Source: a virus. Taken from it: DNA of 50,770 nt. The position numbers and the translations under genes are program-made. Where the stretch lies: positions 1 through 50,770 of the IMG/VR virus record IMGVR_UViG_3300027779_002889. One strand, 5' to 3'. How positions within the stretch are numbered: position 1 is the stretch's first letter; the number at the start of each line of letters is the position of its first letter. This document shows positions 16,917 through 24,901 of the stretch, one piece after another. The notes below the pieces were generated by a model. That model worked only from the letters and a program-made list of their open reading frames with translations, was not told the origin of the DNA and searched no databases.

Positions 16917-18145
16917 AAACGTTTAGAGACATATTACTTATTGAAGCAAAAGCTGGTAAAAATCTACATTTAGAACACATAGAAGATGAAGTTTTAAATG
17001 GTGGAGTGGCTGGGACTAGAGGTTCAATTAATTTTATGCAATCACTTAGAGATATGTTGGCGGGATCTTCAACGAAAAATACCTACATTACCACTAAATG
17101 GGACGGTGCACCTGCGGTTTTTTGTGGAATTAATCCTGATAATGGTAAATTTTTTGTTGGATCGAAAAGCATTTTCAATAAAACACCTAAAATAAATTAC
17201 ACACCACAAGATATTGATGATAATCATCCTCCTGGACTTGCATCAAAGTTAAAAGTTGCTCTGGAACATTTACCAAAATTGGGAATTAGCGGGGTATTAC
17301 AGGGAGATATGATGTTTGCTAAAGAAGATTTGCTAATTAAAACCATAGAAGGAGAGAGATATATCACTTTTCATCCAAATACTATAGTTTATGCGGTTCC
17401 TTTGGGTTCTGATTTGGGAAAAACGATATTAAACTCAAAAATGGGCATTGTTTTTCATACGGAATACAAAGGTACAAAATTAGAAGATATGAAATCGTCT
17501 TTCAATATAAATATTAACAGGTTATTAAAGAATAAAGATATCTGGTTTAGAGATGCAGAATTTACTGATGCATCCGGTACAGCAAGCTTCACAGCAAGGG
17601 ACACGGAGACTATTACTAAAATTCTTTCTTCTGTAGGAAGAACTTTTCAAAACATATCAGCGAATACACTAAACATGATAGCTGATGATTCTGAAATTAA
17701 TACAATTATAAAAACTTTTAATAATAGCAAAATAAAAACAGGACAACAAATAAGAAATACAAGAACACATGTGACACAATTGATAAGATATATAGGAAAT
17801 AAATACGATAAAGATATTAATAAATTAAAAACTGATGCATCTAAAGATAAAAAAACACAACGGAAAAATGAGTTTTTGAAGTTCTTCCTACAGAAGAAAG
17901 CTGATTTAGAAAAAATATTCGATTTAATGAATATGTTAATTGATGCTAAAATGATGATAATATCTAAATTGGAAAATATGGAACAATTAACGCAAACTTT
18001 TGTTAAAGATGGTGCTGGTTATAAAGTAACTGCTCCAGAGGGGTTTGTGGCGGTAGATCAAATAAAAGGCGGAGCAGTCAAATTGGTTGACCGGCTAGAA
18101 TTTTCAAGAAATAATTTTAATGTAGAACTAAAGAATTGGAGCTAA
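16913..18145 (+). CDS. Capsid-tag family protein with ligase-like KWDG motif
   Basis: A 410-residue protein with leader MKTFRDILLIEAKAG (L-I-E before A). A conserved-looking core follows: TTKWDGAPAVFCGI (K62-W-D-G65), GKFFVGSKSIFNK (about 78-90), GVLQGDMMF (127-135) and ERYITFHPNTIVYAV (about 147-161). K-x-D-G is motif I of nucleotidyltransferase-fold DNA/RNA ligases, where the lysine is adenylated, and LQGDMM is in the right place for the motif III strand, though ligases normally have E where this has D. I recall similar uncharacterised proteins in marine T4-like phages. Residues 230-410 are mostly helical and Lys-rich. Ligase or capping-like activity is a hypothesis. ATGA overlap with the previous gene. 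Confidence 0.75.
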   Translation: MKTFRDILLIEAKAGKNLHLEHIEDEVLNGGVAGTRGSINFMQSLRDMLAGSSTKNTYITTKWDGAPAVFCGINPDNGKFFVGSKSIFNKTPKINYTPQDIDDNHPPGLASKLKVALEHLPKLGISGVLQGDMMFAKEDLLIKTIEGERYITFHPNTIVYAVPLGSDLGKTILNSKMGIVFHTEYKGTKLEDMKSSFNININRLLKNKDIWFRDAEFTDASGTASFTARDTETITKILSSVGRTFQNISANTLNMIADDSEINTIIKTFNNSKIKTGQQIRNTRTHVTQLIRYIGNKYDKDINKLKTDASKDKKTQRKNEFLKFFLQKKADLEKIFDLMNMLIDAKMMIISKLENMEQLTQTFVKDGAGYKVTAPEGFVAVDQIKGGAVKLVDRLEFSRNNFNVELKNWS

Positions 18146-18148
18146 TAA

Positions 18149-19042
18149 ATGGATAGTTTAACACAAACGTCTTATAAAGTGATGATAGACGAAGAAGAGG
18201 GTATGTCCACAAAATTAAGACAGCTGGTTATGGCTGGATTAATTCAAGACAAAAAGGACTTACCTTATTTTAAGTCAGCACTGAAAAAAATTAAAGGCGG
18301 GACAATAACAACCGTTGTGGAAAGACAAATTTTAATAAATGTTCTTCAACAATTTTTAGGTATGGTTGATGAAGCTCCTGAATTCTTTAATTTGTTAAGA
18401 AGACAATTATCAAAGAGTAAGAATAAGAAAAAAGAAGTAAAGAAGGAGGAGTTTATATTAGCCTTTGAACAAGTTGCGAAAAGACGGGCGGATAAAAGAA
18501 ATTCAGAAACGTCTCCACATAAACAAGGAAGTTCTGATGAAGGTACTCCTGGACAAGTAAATGAGGATGACCAAGAACGGGCACGGGATGCGTGGTATAA
18601 GGGGGATGATCATTTTGCACAACACAAAAAAGCAAATCCAACAGTACACGCAAAGGTTCCTGTAAAGAAAAAGGGAATGGATATACCTAAAGGACATCTA
18701 CCTCCAGATAAGCAAGAAAGAGATCGTGCTGCGTTTTATGCGAAAAAAGAAGGTGTAGAAATACCAGATAATGTGGGACATTCAACAAAAATAAAAAAGA
18801 AGACAGGTACTCCTACTACTACTGTTGTGAAAGATCCTGACTATAAAGAAAGTGTAGATTATGGATTTACTTCATTTAAAGAATGGCGAGCACAGAAATC
18901 GGAAGACGTTCAACCGGATGCTGCAGATGATATGAAGAAAGAAAAAGAAAAAAAGAAAAGAGAAGCGATGGATAAAGAAAATACCTGGAGAAGGGCACAA
19001 AGAGCAAATCGTAAAGCTTCCGGAATTTTCAGACAGGATTGA
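18149..19042 (+). CDS. Uncharacterised highly charged protein of the cassette
   Basis: A 297-residue protein without the standard leader at its N terminus (MDSLTQTSYKVMIDEEEG). Residues about 20-100 look helical and globular (LRQLVMAGLIQDKKDLPYF), and the rest is a long Lys/Glu/Asp-rich, probably disordered tail. Near the C terminus YGFTSFKEWRAQKSE (about 244-258) resembles the tag seen at the start of the neighbours, so a fused or internal tag is possible. The C-terminal tail is basic, WRRAQRANRKASGI. Spacing to both neighbours is three bases. Function unknown; a role in the prohead core or as packaged protein would fit the context. Confidence 0.65.
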   Translation: MDSLTQTSYKVMIDEEEGMSTKLRQLVMAGLIQDKKDLPYFKSALKKIKGGTITTVVERQILINVLQQFLGMVDEAPEFFNLLRRQLSKSKNKKKEVKKEEFILAFEQVAKRRADKRNSETSPHKQGSSDEGTPGQVNEDDQERARDAWYKGDDHFAQHKKANPTVHAKVPVKKKGMDIPKGHLPPDKQERDRAAFYAKKEGVEIPDNVGHSTKIKKKTGTPTTTVVKDPDYKESVDYGFTSFKEWRAQKSEDVQPDAADDMKKEKEKKKREAMDKENTWRRAQRANRKASGIFRQD

Positions 19043-19045
19043 AAT

Positions 19046-19516
19046 ATGGGTAAAGGATTTTCTGATTATTTGAAAAAAGAAGACGTTAAAGTTAATGAAA
19101 TGTCTAAAGAATTGCTTTATAAAGCTGCAAGGAAAGCAGAAGTTCAAGGAAGAGAGCCTAACCCTACTGGTGCAGATTATAGCATGAAGAGCCCTGAAAT
19201 AAGAAAAAAACGAAGAGGACAAGCTGTAAAATTTGTTAAAGGAATGGCTAAAAAAGAATTTGGTGAAAAGAAAGAAGGATCTTTTGCAGATTTTAAATCA
19301 TTCTTTGAGGGAGTGAATAAGAATCAAAATTATGGAGTTGTAAAAATAAAAGGAAAACCAGAACGAATTCCTCAACATTCTTCAGGTGAAATTGTTTTCC
19401 TTGGCAATAAAAAGGTAGCATCAAAACATTTAAAACAACTTAAAAAAGATGGCAATAACGGGTATTTGACTTTTGGTATGCATCAGAAACTTGGAGATAA
19501 GGTTAAGGGAAAATGA
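19046..19516 (+). CDS. Capsid-tag-like basic protein, 156 residues
   Basis: The N terminus MGKGFSDYLKKEDVKVNE is a looser version of the shared leader (F-S-D-Y-L-K-K-E), lacking a strict L/I-x-E at that point. Internally, FADFKSFFEG (about residues 81-90) looks like a second tag copy, so the gene may be a fusion of two tag-bearing units. The C-terminal half contains VVKIKGKPERIPQHSSGE and a Lys-rich helix. The protein is strongly basic, as expected for DNA-associated internal head proteins. No family is recognised. The stop overlaps the next ATG (ATGA). Confidence 0.65.
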   Translation: MGKGFSDYLKKEDVKVNEMSKELLYKAARKAEVQGREPNPTGADYSMKSPEIRKKRRGQAVKFVKGMAKKEFGEKKEGSFADFKSFFEGVNKNQNYGVVKIKGKPERIPQHSSGEIVFLGNKKVASKHLKQLKKDGNNGYLTFGMHQKLGDKVKGK

Positions 19517-20904
19517 AAACATATAAAAATCTCATAAAAGAAGCAAAAGGTAAGACAGGAGTATTTGTTTTTGGTAGATTTAATCCACCAACAACTGGTC
19601 ATGGTCGATTGTTGGAAGGGGCAAGTAATGTAGCAAAAAGATATAATACTGAATTACATGTTTTTGGAAGTCAATCTCATGATTCTAAAAAGAATCCATT
19701 GACTAATCAACAAAAAATGAAATATATGAAGGAAATGTTTCCTAATTTTGTTAAAACTTTTTCCAGAGATATTAATATTAAAGATGCATTAGGGGCAGCA
19801 GTACAATTAAATGATCAGTATGATAATTTATGTATGGTTGTAGGAAGTGATAGAGTTGCAGATTTTAAAAAATTGTTAGAACAATATAATGGTAAAAAAT
19901 CAAGACATGGATATTATGAATTTGATTACATTAAAGTTCATAGTGCAGGAACAAGAGATCCAGATGCAGAAGGAGTGTCAGGAATGTCTGCTTCTAAAAT
20001 GAGAAAAGCGGCATCAGAAAATGATATAGAATCATTTAAAAAGGGATTACCAGAGGCAATGTCAGATAGATCCGCGATGAAAATGTTGAAGGATGTTAGA
20101 AAGGGATTGAATTTAAGAGAGGCAATGTTTGATAGAGAATGGCCAATTAGACCTGAAAGACTTACAATTGATAAACCAAAAAATGATAATGAATATGTTT
20201 ATTTAAATTATGAAACAGAATATTTTTCAAATATGCCGTTAGTTGAAGAATGTTTCAAAGAACTTAGAGCTATTATATTATCACAATCAAAACATAATGT
20301 TTATGTCGTTGAGGCAATGAAAGAAACGGATAAATTAATTAGTAATATGTTATTGTTTGAACATGGAAAAGATGGATTAGAAGATGGTATAAAATATTCT
20401 GTGAAAAAAATAGATAAACTTTTTGAAAATATAGAACACGATTATAATTGTACAAAGGGAGATATTTTCAACAGACCATTTTTATATCAAATTTTAGAAT
20501 CTTTATCATGGGGTCCACATCCTGGTAAAATGGATACATCAGACACACAAGAAAATGGCAGATTTGGACAACATGTGGATCAGCGTGGGCCGTTGGAATG
20601 GGGAACTCCTGAGATGGTGAAATCTTATGCTGGTGATACTCCAGGACAAGATGCAGAAAAACTTCTTTATGCTACATATAAGTATAAAATGCAAAGAGAT
20701 GTTACGGGAGAGGTTGATGGATATGGAACTGTTGAATTAGCACAAGAAGAAGGCCCAGTAGCAAAAGTAAAAAAAGAATATGCTAAAAAATATAAGGCTT
20801 TAATATCAGATAGAAAAGTAAATGTTGGTGGAGCAAGAGTAGATTATGCGAATAAAACATTAAAATCAGCACAAAAATATAATTCAATTAGAATAGGACA
20901 ATAA
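19513..20904 (+). CDS. Capsid-tag family nucleotidylyltransferase (cytidylyltransferase/NMNAT-like)
   Basis: The leader MKTYKNLIKEA is nearly the T4 internal-protein sequence, with I-K-E before A. It is followed at once by a nucleotidylyltransferase core: VFVFGRFNPPTTGH (residues 17-30, a T-x-G-H form of the HxGH motif), VVGSDRV (about 115-121) and GMSASKMRKA (about 157-166), matching the second conserved motif of NMN/nicotinate-mononucleotide and pantetheine-phosphate adenylyltransferases and cytidylyltransferases. Residues 190-463 are an extra region of unknown fold. Its substrate cannot be told; NAD synthesis from NMN is one possibility, attractive because two neighbours may use NAD. Packaging in the head is inferred from the leader. 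Confidence 0.82.
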   Translation: MKTYKNLIKEAKGKTGVFVFGRFNPPTTGHGRLLEGASNVAKRYNTELHVFGSQSHDSKKNPLTNQQKMKYMKEMFPNFVKTFSRDINIKDALGAAVQLNDQYDNLCMVVGSDRVADFKKLLEQYNGKKSRHGYYEFDYIKVHSAGTRDPDAEGVSGMSASKMRKAASENDIESFKKGLPEAMSDRSAMKMLKDVRKGLNLREAMFDREWPIRPERLTIDKPKNDNEYVYLNYETEYFSNMPLVEECFKELRAIILSQSKHNVYVVEAMKETDKLISNMLLFEHGKDGLEDGIKYSVKKIDKLFENIEHDYNCTKGDIFNRPFLYQILESLSWGPHPGKMDTSDTQENGRFGQHVDQRGPLEWGTPEMVKSYAGDTPGQDAEKLLYATYKYKMQRDVTGEVDGYGTVELAQEEGPVAKVKKEYAKKYKALISDRKVNVGGARVDYANKTLKSAQKYNSIRIGQ

Positions 20905-20905
20905 T

Positions 20906-22267
20906 ATGTCAACTTTAGATGAATCTATTGTACAAGTTTTAACAGTTGGTGGGAATAATGTAAGTGGAACTGCTAAAGTTCAACCATTGACTATAACTGG
21001 TGGACCTCCTTGGTTGAAACAACAAGTTACTGAAGCGGCACCTGAGAAAGAGAAGACAGGTGGAGATGAAGCCGCTGTTATGGATGCACTAAAGATTATT
21101 GCTAAAGGTAAAACATTTGATGAATGGGCAAAAACCGCTAAAGTGAGTCCAGAAATAAAGGATGAAGTAAAAAGCAGATTAGATGCAGAAGAAGGAGACG
21201 GCGAAGGTGAAGAAGAATCACCTAAACATGATAAAGATCATATTACTAAAGCTATGTTTGATACTTTACCAGATGATGAAAAGGCGGGACACCACGATGA
21301 CTTACGAACTTCAATGAAACATCATGGATTTGAAAATGGTGAAGAAGAAGATGAAGAGGGGGGTGAAGAGGATGAAGAAGAATTGGATTATGAAGGTGAA
21401 GAAGAAGGAAATTATGATGGAGATCTAGACCAAACTCCTGAACCGGAAGAAGCACCAGCACCAAAAGAAAAACCAGAACCAAAAATGAAACTTTCTAAGA
21501 AAAAGGAAAAAGTGACTGTTAATCCTAAACTCGAACAAAAATCGCACAATAGAAAAAAATTAATTGAAGATTTAAAAGCAAAAAGAAAGAAACGGTTTGA
21601 AAAGCATGTTAAAGCAATCACCAATAAAGATGATCTTCCAGATATTGAAAAAAAGGTTGAAAAGAATATTAATATACAACATCCAAATGATATTGAAGAT
21701 CATAATAGAAAACAGGGCTATAAAGAAGAAAGAGAAGCTAGAGCAGGTTTACCGACCAGAGAATGGATCAAAAAATCATGGGCAGATCGTACGGCAAAAG
21801 CTAAAGAGAAATTGGTTAAAAAGGTTAGTCATCCAGGATATGAAGAATTTACAAATGAAGAAGCCCCTCCTGGTAGAGAACATCAAGTAAAAGCCCTAAA
21901 GAAGAAAGTTGGAACAGACAAAGCTTATGCATTTGCTTGGGCTCAACATAATAAACACGGTAAACCAGTAGAAGAAGCAAACGAAATGGAAAATCTTGTG
22001 GGTCGTAGATCTACTCCATTAGAAGTTATAAAAACATTAAAAGATAAAGTTGATGCAAAAGATCCTACTGCGATGGAAGGAAATAATTGGTCAGAATTTG
22101 AAAATGAAAGATTGCAACAATTAGAAAGAATGGTTAGGCCAGGAGCTAATGTTTTAATGTTTTTGGATAAACCAGTAGGACATTATGAATTAGAAGAATA
22201 TGTCTTTGTTATGAGGGATAAGATACCTAAATATGTGGAGATGGGTTATAAAATAATAGCCGAGTAA
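20906..22267 (+). CDS. Acidic low-complexity protein, unknown function
   Basis: A 453-residue protein in three parts: an N-terminal segment with LTITGGPPWLKQQV (about 27-40); a long acidic Glu/Asp/Gly-rich region (about 90-185) that turns into a Lys-rich coiled-coil-like stretch (190-280); and a C-terminal domain with PPGREHQVKALKKKVG and YAFAWAQHNKHGK (about 320-355) followed by a compact acidic-aromatic end. The HQVKALKKK...AWAQ element recurs in other phage proteins as I recall, without known function. It lacks the leader but closes the tag cassette two bases after the previous gene. A scaffold or core role would suit its composition, but nothing proves it. Confidence 0.65.
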   Translation: MSTLDESIVQVLTVGGNNVSGTAKVQPLTITGGPPWLKQQVTEAAPEKEKTGGDEAAVMDALKIIAKGKTFDEWAKTAKVSPEIKDEVKSRLDAEEGDGEGEEESPKHDKDHITKAMFDTLPDDEKAGHHDDLRTSMKHHGFENGEEEDEEGGEEDEEELDYEGEEEGNYDGDLDQTPEPEEAPAPKEKPEPKMKLSKKKEKVTVNPKLEQKSHNRKKLIEDLKAKRKKRFEKHVKAITNKDDLPDIEKKVEKNINIQHPNDIEDHNRKQGYKEEREARAGLPTREWIKKSWADRTAKAKEKLVKKVSHPGYEEFTNEEAPPGREHQVKALKKKVGTDKAYAFAWAQHNKHGKPVEEANEMENLVGRRSTPLEVIKTLKDKVDAKDPTAMEGNNWSEFENERLQQLERMVRPGANVLMFLDKPVGHYELEEYVFVMRDKIPKYVEMGYKIIAE

Positions 22268-22289
22268 TTAAATTTAATAGGAGAAAACA

Positions 22290-22901
22290 ATGCCTTTATG
22301 GGGAACAACACACGACTCTGCGGCAAATAAACCAAAATGGTTGCCAGATTCTGCAGATAGTCCTTATGATAAAACTAAGGTCTATGCAACTGAATCCGGC
22401 TGGGTGGCACGTGGAGCCGCAACTGGTAACGGAAATGTAAACGCCGATCCAGAAATTTTAGTCGCACTTGGCGGACTCGCTGGTGCAACTGCAGCAACTG
22501 GATTGAAACATCCAACAATGACAAATCATAGAATAGTTACTTCTGCAGATCATGGTACTTCAAATAATATCGTATTTGAAATTACCTACGATGAATCTGT
22601 AACTTATGAAGCTGGATCAGCAACAACTCTAGTACTTACAGCTGGAGCTGGAGGAAATAGAACAGCAACTTTAACACATGTTAATGGAGTAGCATTAGTA
22701 GATGGTTCTGCTGGAAACGTGTTGAGATTTACTGCAACAAGTGCTCAAGCAACAACTTATGATCTTGCAAATAATGTACAGATGGGTAATCATGCAGATT
22801 TATCTGATACAATAACTGGAACTGCCTTAGAAAATGCATCAGGAAAATTCACTTCTGCAGTTAAAACTGCAATTGGATATTCACAAATTACAATTGCGTA
22901 A
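22290..22901 (+). CDS. Virion structural protein, T4-like marine phage type
   Basis: A 203-residue Ala/Thr/Gly-rich protein whose N-terminal part has NKPKWLPDSADSPYDKTKVY and ESGWV, a pattern I associate with abundant structural proteins of marine T4-like phages. The rest is beta-rich with TLVLTAGAGGNRTATLTHV, compatible with an immunoglobulin-like or jelly-roll decoration domain. Low lysine and high Thr/Ala contrast with the upstream cassette, marking a change of functional block. AGGAG at about 22280 precedes the ATG. A head-decoration or tail role is possible; which cannot be decided here. Confidence 0.72.
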   Translation: MPLWGTTHDSAANKPKWLPDSADSPYDKTKVYATESGWVARGAATGNGNVNADPEILVALGGLAGATAATGLKHPTMTNHRIVTSADHGTSNNIVFEITYDESVTYEAGSATTLVLTAGAGGNRTATLTHVNGVALVDGSAGNVLRFTATSAQATTYDLANNVQMGNHADLSDTITGTALENASGKFTSAVKTAIGYSQITIA

Positions 22902-22916
22902 TAGGATATTGAAATA

Positions 22917-23210
22917 ATGGCTGATAAAAAAATAACAGACTTGACAGCTGCGACAGCGGCAACTAAAGATGATCTAGTTATGGTTGTAGATGATCCAGCT
23001 GGGGCATCTCCAAGTAATAAAAAGATTACAATACAGAACTTTTTTAAAGTTCCGTCAAGTAATACTGGAAATGTTACTGCATACACAAATACTACTGCAG
23101 GACAAATGGCATGGGTGACGGATGGAAACGCAGGAGCTGCGTCATTGGCTGTATTTGATGGTACAAACTGGAAAGTTGTAGCATACGGGTCAACCATCAG
23201 TCACAATTAA
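22917..23210 (+). CDS. Small structural protein with fibre-type N-terminal module
   Basis: A 97-residue protein starting KKITDLTAATAATKDDLVMV, then DDPAGASPSNKKITIQNFF. This I-T-D-L-T...D-x-x-x-V-V-D-D...K-I-T module is common at the start of phage fibre and neck proteins, where it mediates attachment or trimerisation. The C-terminal half (MAWVTDGNAGAASLAVFDGT) looks like a short beta domain also common in fibre proteins. It lies 15 bases after the previous structural gene. Probably a small fibre or virion accessory protein. Confidence 0.65.
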   Translation: MADKKITDLTAATAATKDDLVMVVDDPAGASPSNKKITIQNFFKVPSSNTGNVTAYTNTTAGQMAWVTDGNAGAASLAVFDGTNWKVVAYGSTISHN

Positions 23211-23231
23211 CTTTTTAGATAATGGAATATT

Positions 23232-23459
23232 ATGAGTACAAAAAATGAAGAAAAAACTGAAGATAGCACATTTATCTCTTTAGAAGAGATTACGTCTAGA
23301 CGAGTAGAATTGGTTCAAAATAATAAAGCTCTTGGAGAAAGACTACAGCTTCTGAATCAAGAGATTACCAATGTCACGAACCAAATTCATATGACAAATG
23401 GTGCATTAAATGTTATCAATACGCTTCTTGATGAAAAAGTACAGACAAATGCAGAATGA
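23232..23459 (+). CDS. Small coiled-coil protein
   Basis: A 75-residue protein predicted by eye to be mostly one long helix: after an acidic start, SRRVELVQNNKALGERLQLL and QEITNVTNQIHMTNGALNVI have hydrophobic residues at heptad spacing. No enzymatic motif. It overlaps the next gene by four bases (ATGA). It may be a chaperone or assembly factor for the adjacent structural proteins, but the sequence does not show this. Confidence 0.6.
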   Translation: MSTKNEEKTEDSTFISLEEITSRRVELVQNNKALGERLQLLNQEITNVTNQIHMTNGALNVINTLLDEKVQTNAE

Positions 23460-23848
23460 TATTTTCAGATATAACTGATGGTAATATAAATTTATATGCA
23501 ATGAAAGTGTATGATAATCCTCAATGTATTGATGAAGCAGAATTTCATGAGGATATGAAAAAAACCACTTATATAAAAAGACTATTCAATCATTATAGAT
23601 TAACAGGTGAACTAAAATCTAGATTAATTTTAAATCATTTGATAGTTTTTGCTAATGTTTTTCCTGCGCGAGCTGCTGTTAGGATATTATTTTTTAAAAT
23701 TCATGAAGAATATTATCCAATATTAAAACCATTTTTAGTATCATTATCTATGATGCCAGATAAGGTTGAAGGGGTTAGAGGAAAGGATATACACTCTAGT
23801 GATATTTTTATGGATGATTACGTAATAAAAGAATTAAGGAAACTATAA
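23456..23848 (+). CDS. Conserved T4-like protein of unknown function (130 residues)
   Basis: Contains INLYAMKVYDNPQCIDEAEF, TYIKRLFNHYRLTGELKSRL and ILNHLIVFANVF, a helical protein of a type I recall as conserved in marine T4-like phages next to the following gene. No known catalytic motif. The start overlaps the previous stop (ATGA) and the stop shares one base with the next ATG, so it is translated as a unit with its neighbours. Function unknown; conservation in these phages suggests a core role in morphogenesis or DNA metabolism. Confidence 0.68.
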   Translation: MIFSDITDGNINLYAMKVYDNPQCIDEAEFHEDMKKTTYIKRLFNHYRLTGELKSRLILNHLIVFANVFPARAAVRILFFKIHEEYYPILKPFLVSLSMMPDKVEGVRGKDIHSSDIFMDDYVIKELRKL

Positions 23849-24600
23849 TGTCTGCAATAACTACAGGAGTAGATTATTATCTCGCGTATCAATTCTTAAA
23901 AAAATTGACCACCCCTTTTAATAAAACAGAAGCTTTCAAATTAGGAATCATTGATAAAAATGGTAAGGTTTTGAGGAAGAGAAACAAATTATCTTCCAAA
24001 GAGCGTGATTCTTATAAGATAATGGACACCATTGCATTCAATTTAAAAAAATTATTACAAAAACTTCCTGGTGGAAAAAGTAAAATAGCCTCTCTTGGTG
24101 CCGCGTTGTTTCTTATGAAAGAAGAAACAATTATTAAGGAAAGTTTTCCACAATCAGCATCTTTTAATTATCATAGAGATAATTTTGAAGAAGAATTTAA
24201 ACAGTTTATAAATTCTCAAGAATGTTATGATTCCTTGCAAGGAATGATACAATATTTAAAAGAAGAAGAAGTACAAATATTATTAATTCCAGAAGATGGG
24301 CCGACGGTTGTAACAACTGGACAAGCGGGATTAGGCACTAATCCTCCTGGGCCGTCAAGAAGATTTGCTGGAGCAAAAGTATTTAAAGTTCCAACTACAA
24401 CATTTATGAGAGCAAGGTTGGGCAAAAAGAAATACGCAAGATACAGAAAGATATTAGGTGAAATAGAGAATGGAGAAGAAATAAGACAATATTGTTTGAA
24501 AAATTACAAAGATCCGATTGTTCTTGAAGATGAAAGAACCGGCGCGATGTTATATTTAAGATATGGAAAGGACCGTGATGTTAGCAGGCTTACTATTTAA
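23848..24600 (+). CDS. Conserved T4-like protein of unknown function (250 residues)
   Basis: The N-terminal half has LAYQFLKKLTTPFNKTEAFK, GIIDKNGKVLRKR and LLQKLPGGKSKIASLGAALF, segments I associate with a conserved marine T4-like phage protein. The C-terminal part (about 175-250) has FKVPTTTFMRARLGKKKYAR and EEIRQYCLKNYK followed by a short beta end with basic residues. No enzymatic motif is recognised. It follows the previous gene with a one-base overlap and its 3' end overlaps the next gene by 23 bases. A virion or assembly function is a guess from context. Confidence 0.68.
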   Translation: MSAITTGVDYYLAYQFLKKLTTPFNKTEAFKLGIIDKNGKVLRKRNKLSSKERDSYKIMDTIAFNLKKLLQKLPGGKSKIASLGAALFLMKEETIIKESFPQSASFNYHRDNFEEEFKQFINSQECYDSLQGMIQYLKEEEVQILLIPEDGPTVVTTGQAGLGTNPPGPSRRFAGAKVFKVPTTTFMRARLGKKKYARYRKILGEIENGEEIRQYCLKNYKDPIVLEDERTGAMLYLRYGKDRDVSRLTI

Positions 24601-24889
24601 TGTAATTTCTGGACTTGTGATGGATAAAGCACAAGATTTAGCAACAGAACATGTTGAAAAAATGATTGATTCTATAATTCCAGATGCTGCAAAAAAAGAA
24701 TTAGATAAAGTAATTAAAGATGATCCCACACATGCTTTTAAGACAGCAAAAGATGCACTTAAAGGTGCTGTAGAAGGTAAGCTCCCCATTACTATGAAGG
24801 ATGGGAAGATAATGCCAATCGAATTAAATATTAAAATTAAATATGATCCTACTACTGGGTCAATTGATGTAGAAAAAGCAGTTAAATAA
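24578..24889 (+). CDS. Small protein with hydrophobic N terminus, unknown
   Basis: A 103-residue product. I choose ATG 24578, five bases after GGAAAGGA (24565-24572), over ATG 24563. It opens with a hydrophobic stretch MLAGLLFNVISGLVM, then helical DKAQDLATEHVEKMIDSIIP and a beta-like C-terminal end with IELNIKIKYDP. The hydrophobic start could be a membrane anchor or amphipathic helix; a holin-like role is conceivable but the single short segment is weak support. It overlaps the preceding gene by 23 bases and is followed after 12 bases by a small acidic gene. Confidence 0.6.
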   Translation: MLAGLLFNVISGLVMDKAQDLATEHVEKMIDSIIPDAAKKELDKVIKDDPTHAFKTAKDALKGAVEGKLPITMKDGKIMPIELNIKIKYDPTTGSIDVEKAVK

Positions 24890-24901
24890 AGAAAGGAAGT
24901 T

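Noticed and set aside
22941-22970. TTGACA as a promoter in the small structural gene
   Set aside because: No acceptable -10 at 16-18 bases; it lies inside coding sequence.
22790-23197. Antisense ORF over two structural genes
   Set aside because: Mirror of Ala/Thr-rich repeats; no start signals.
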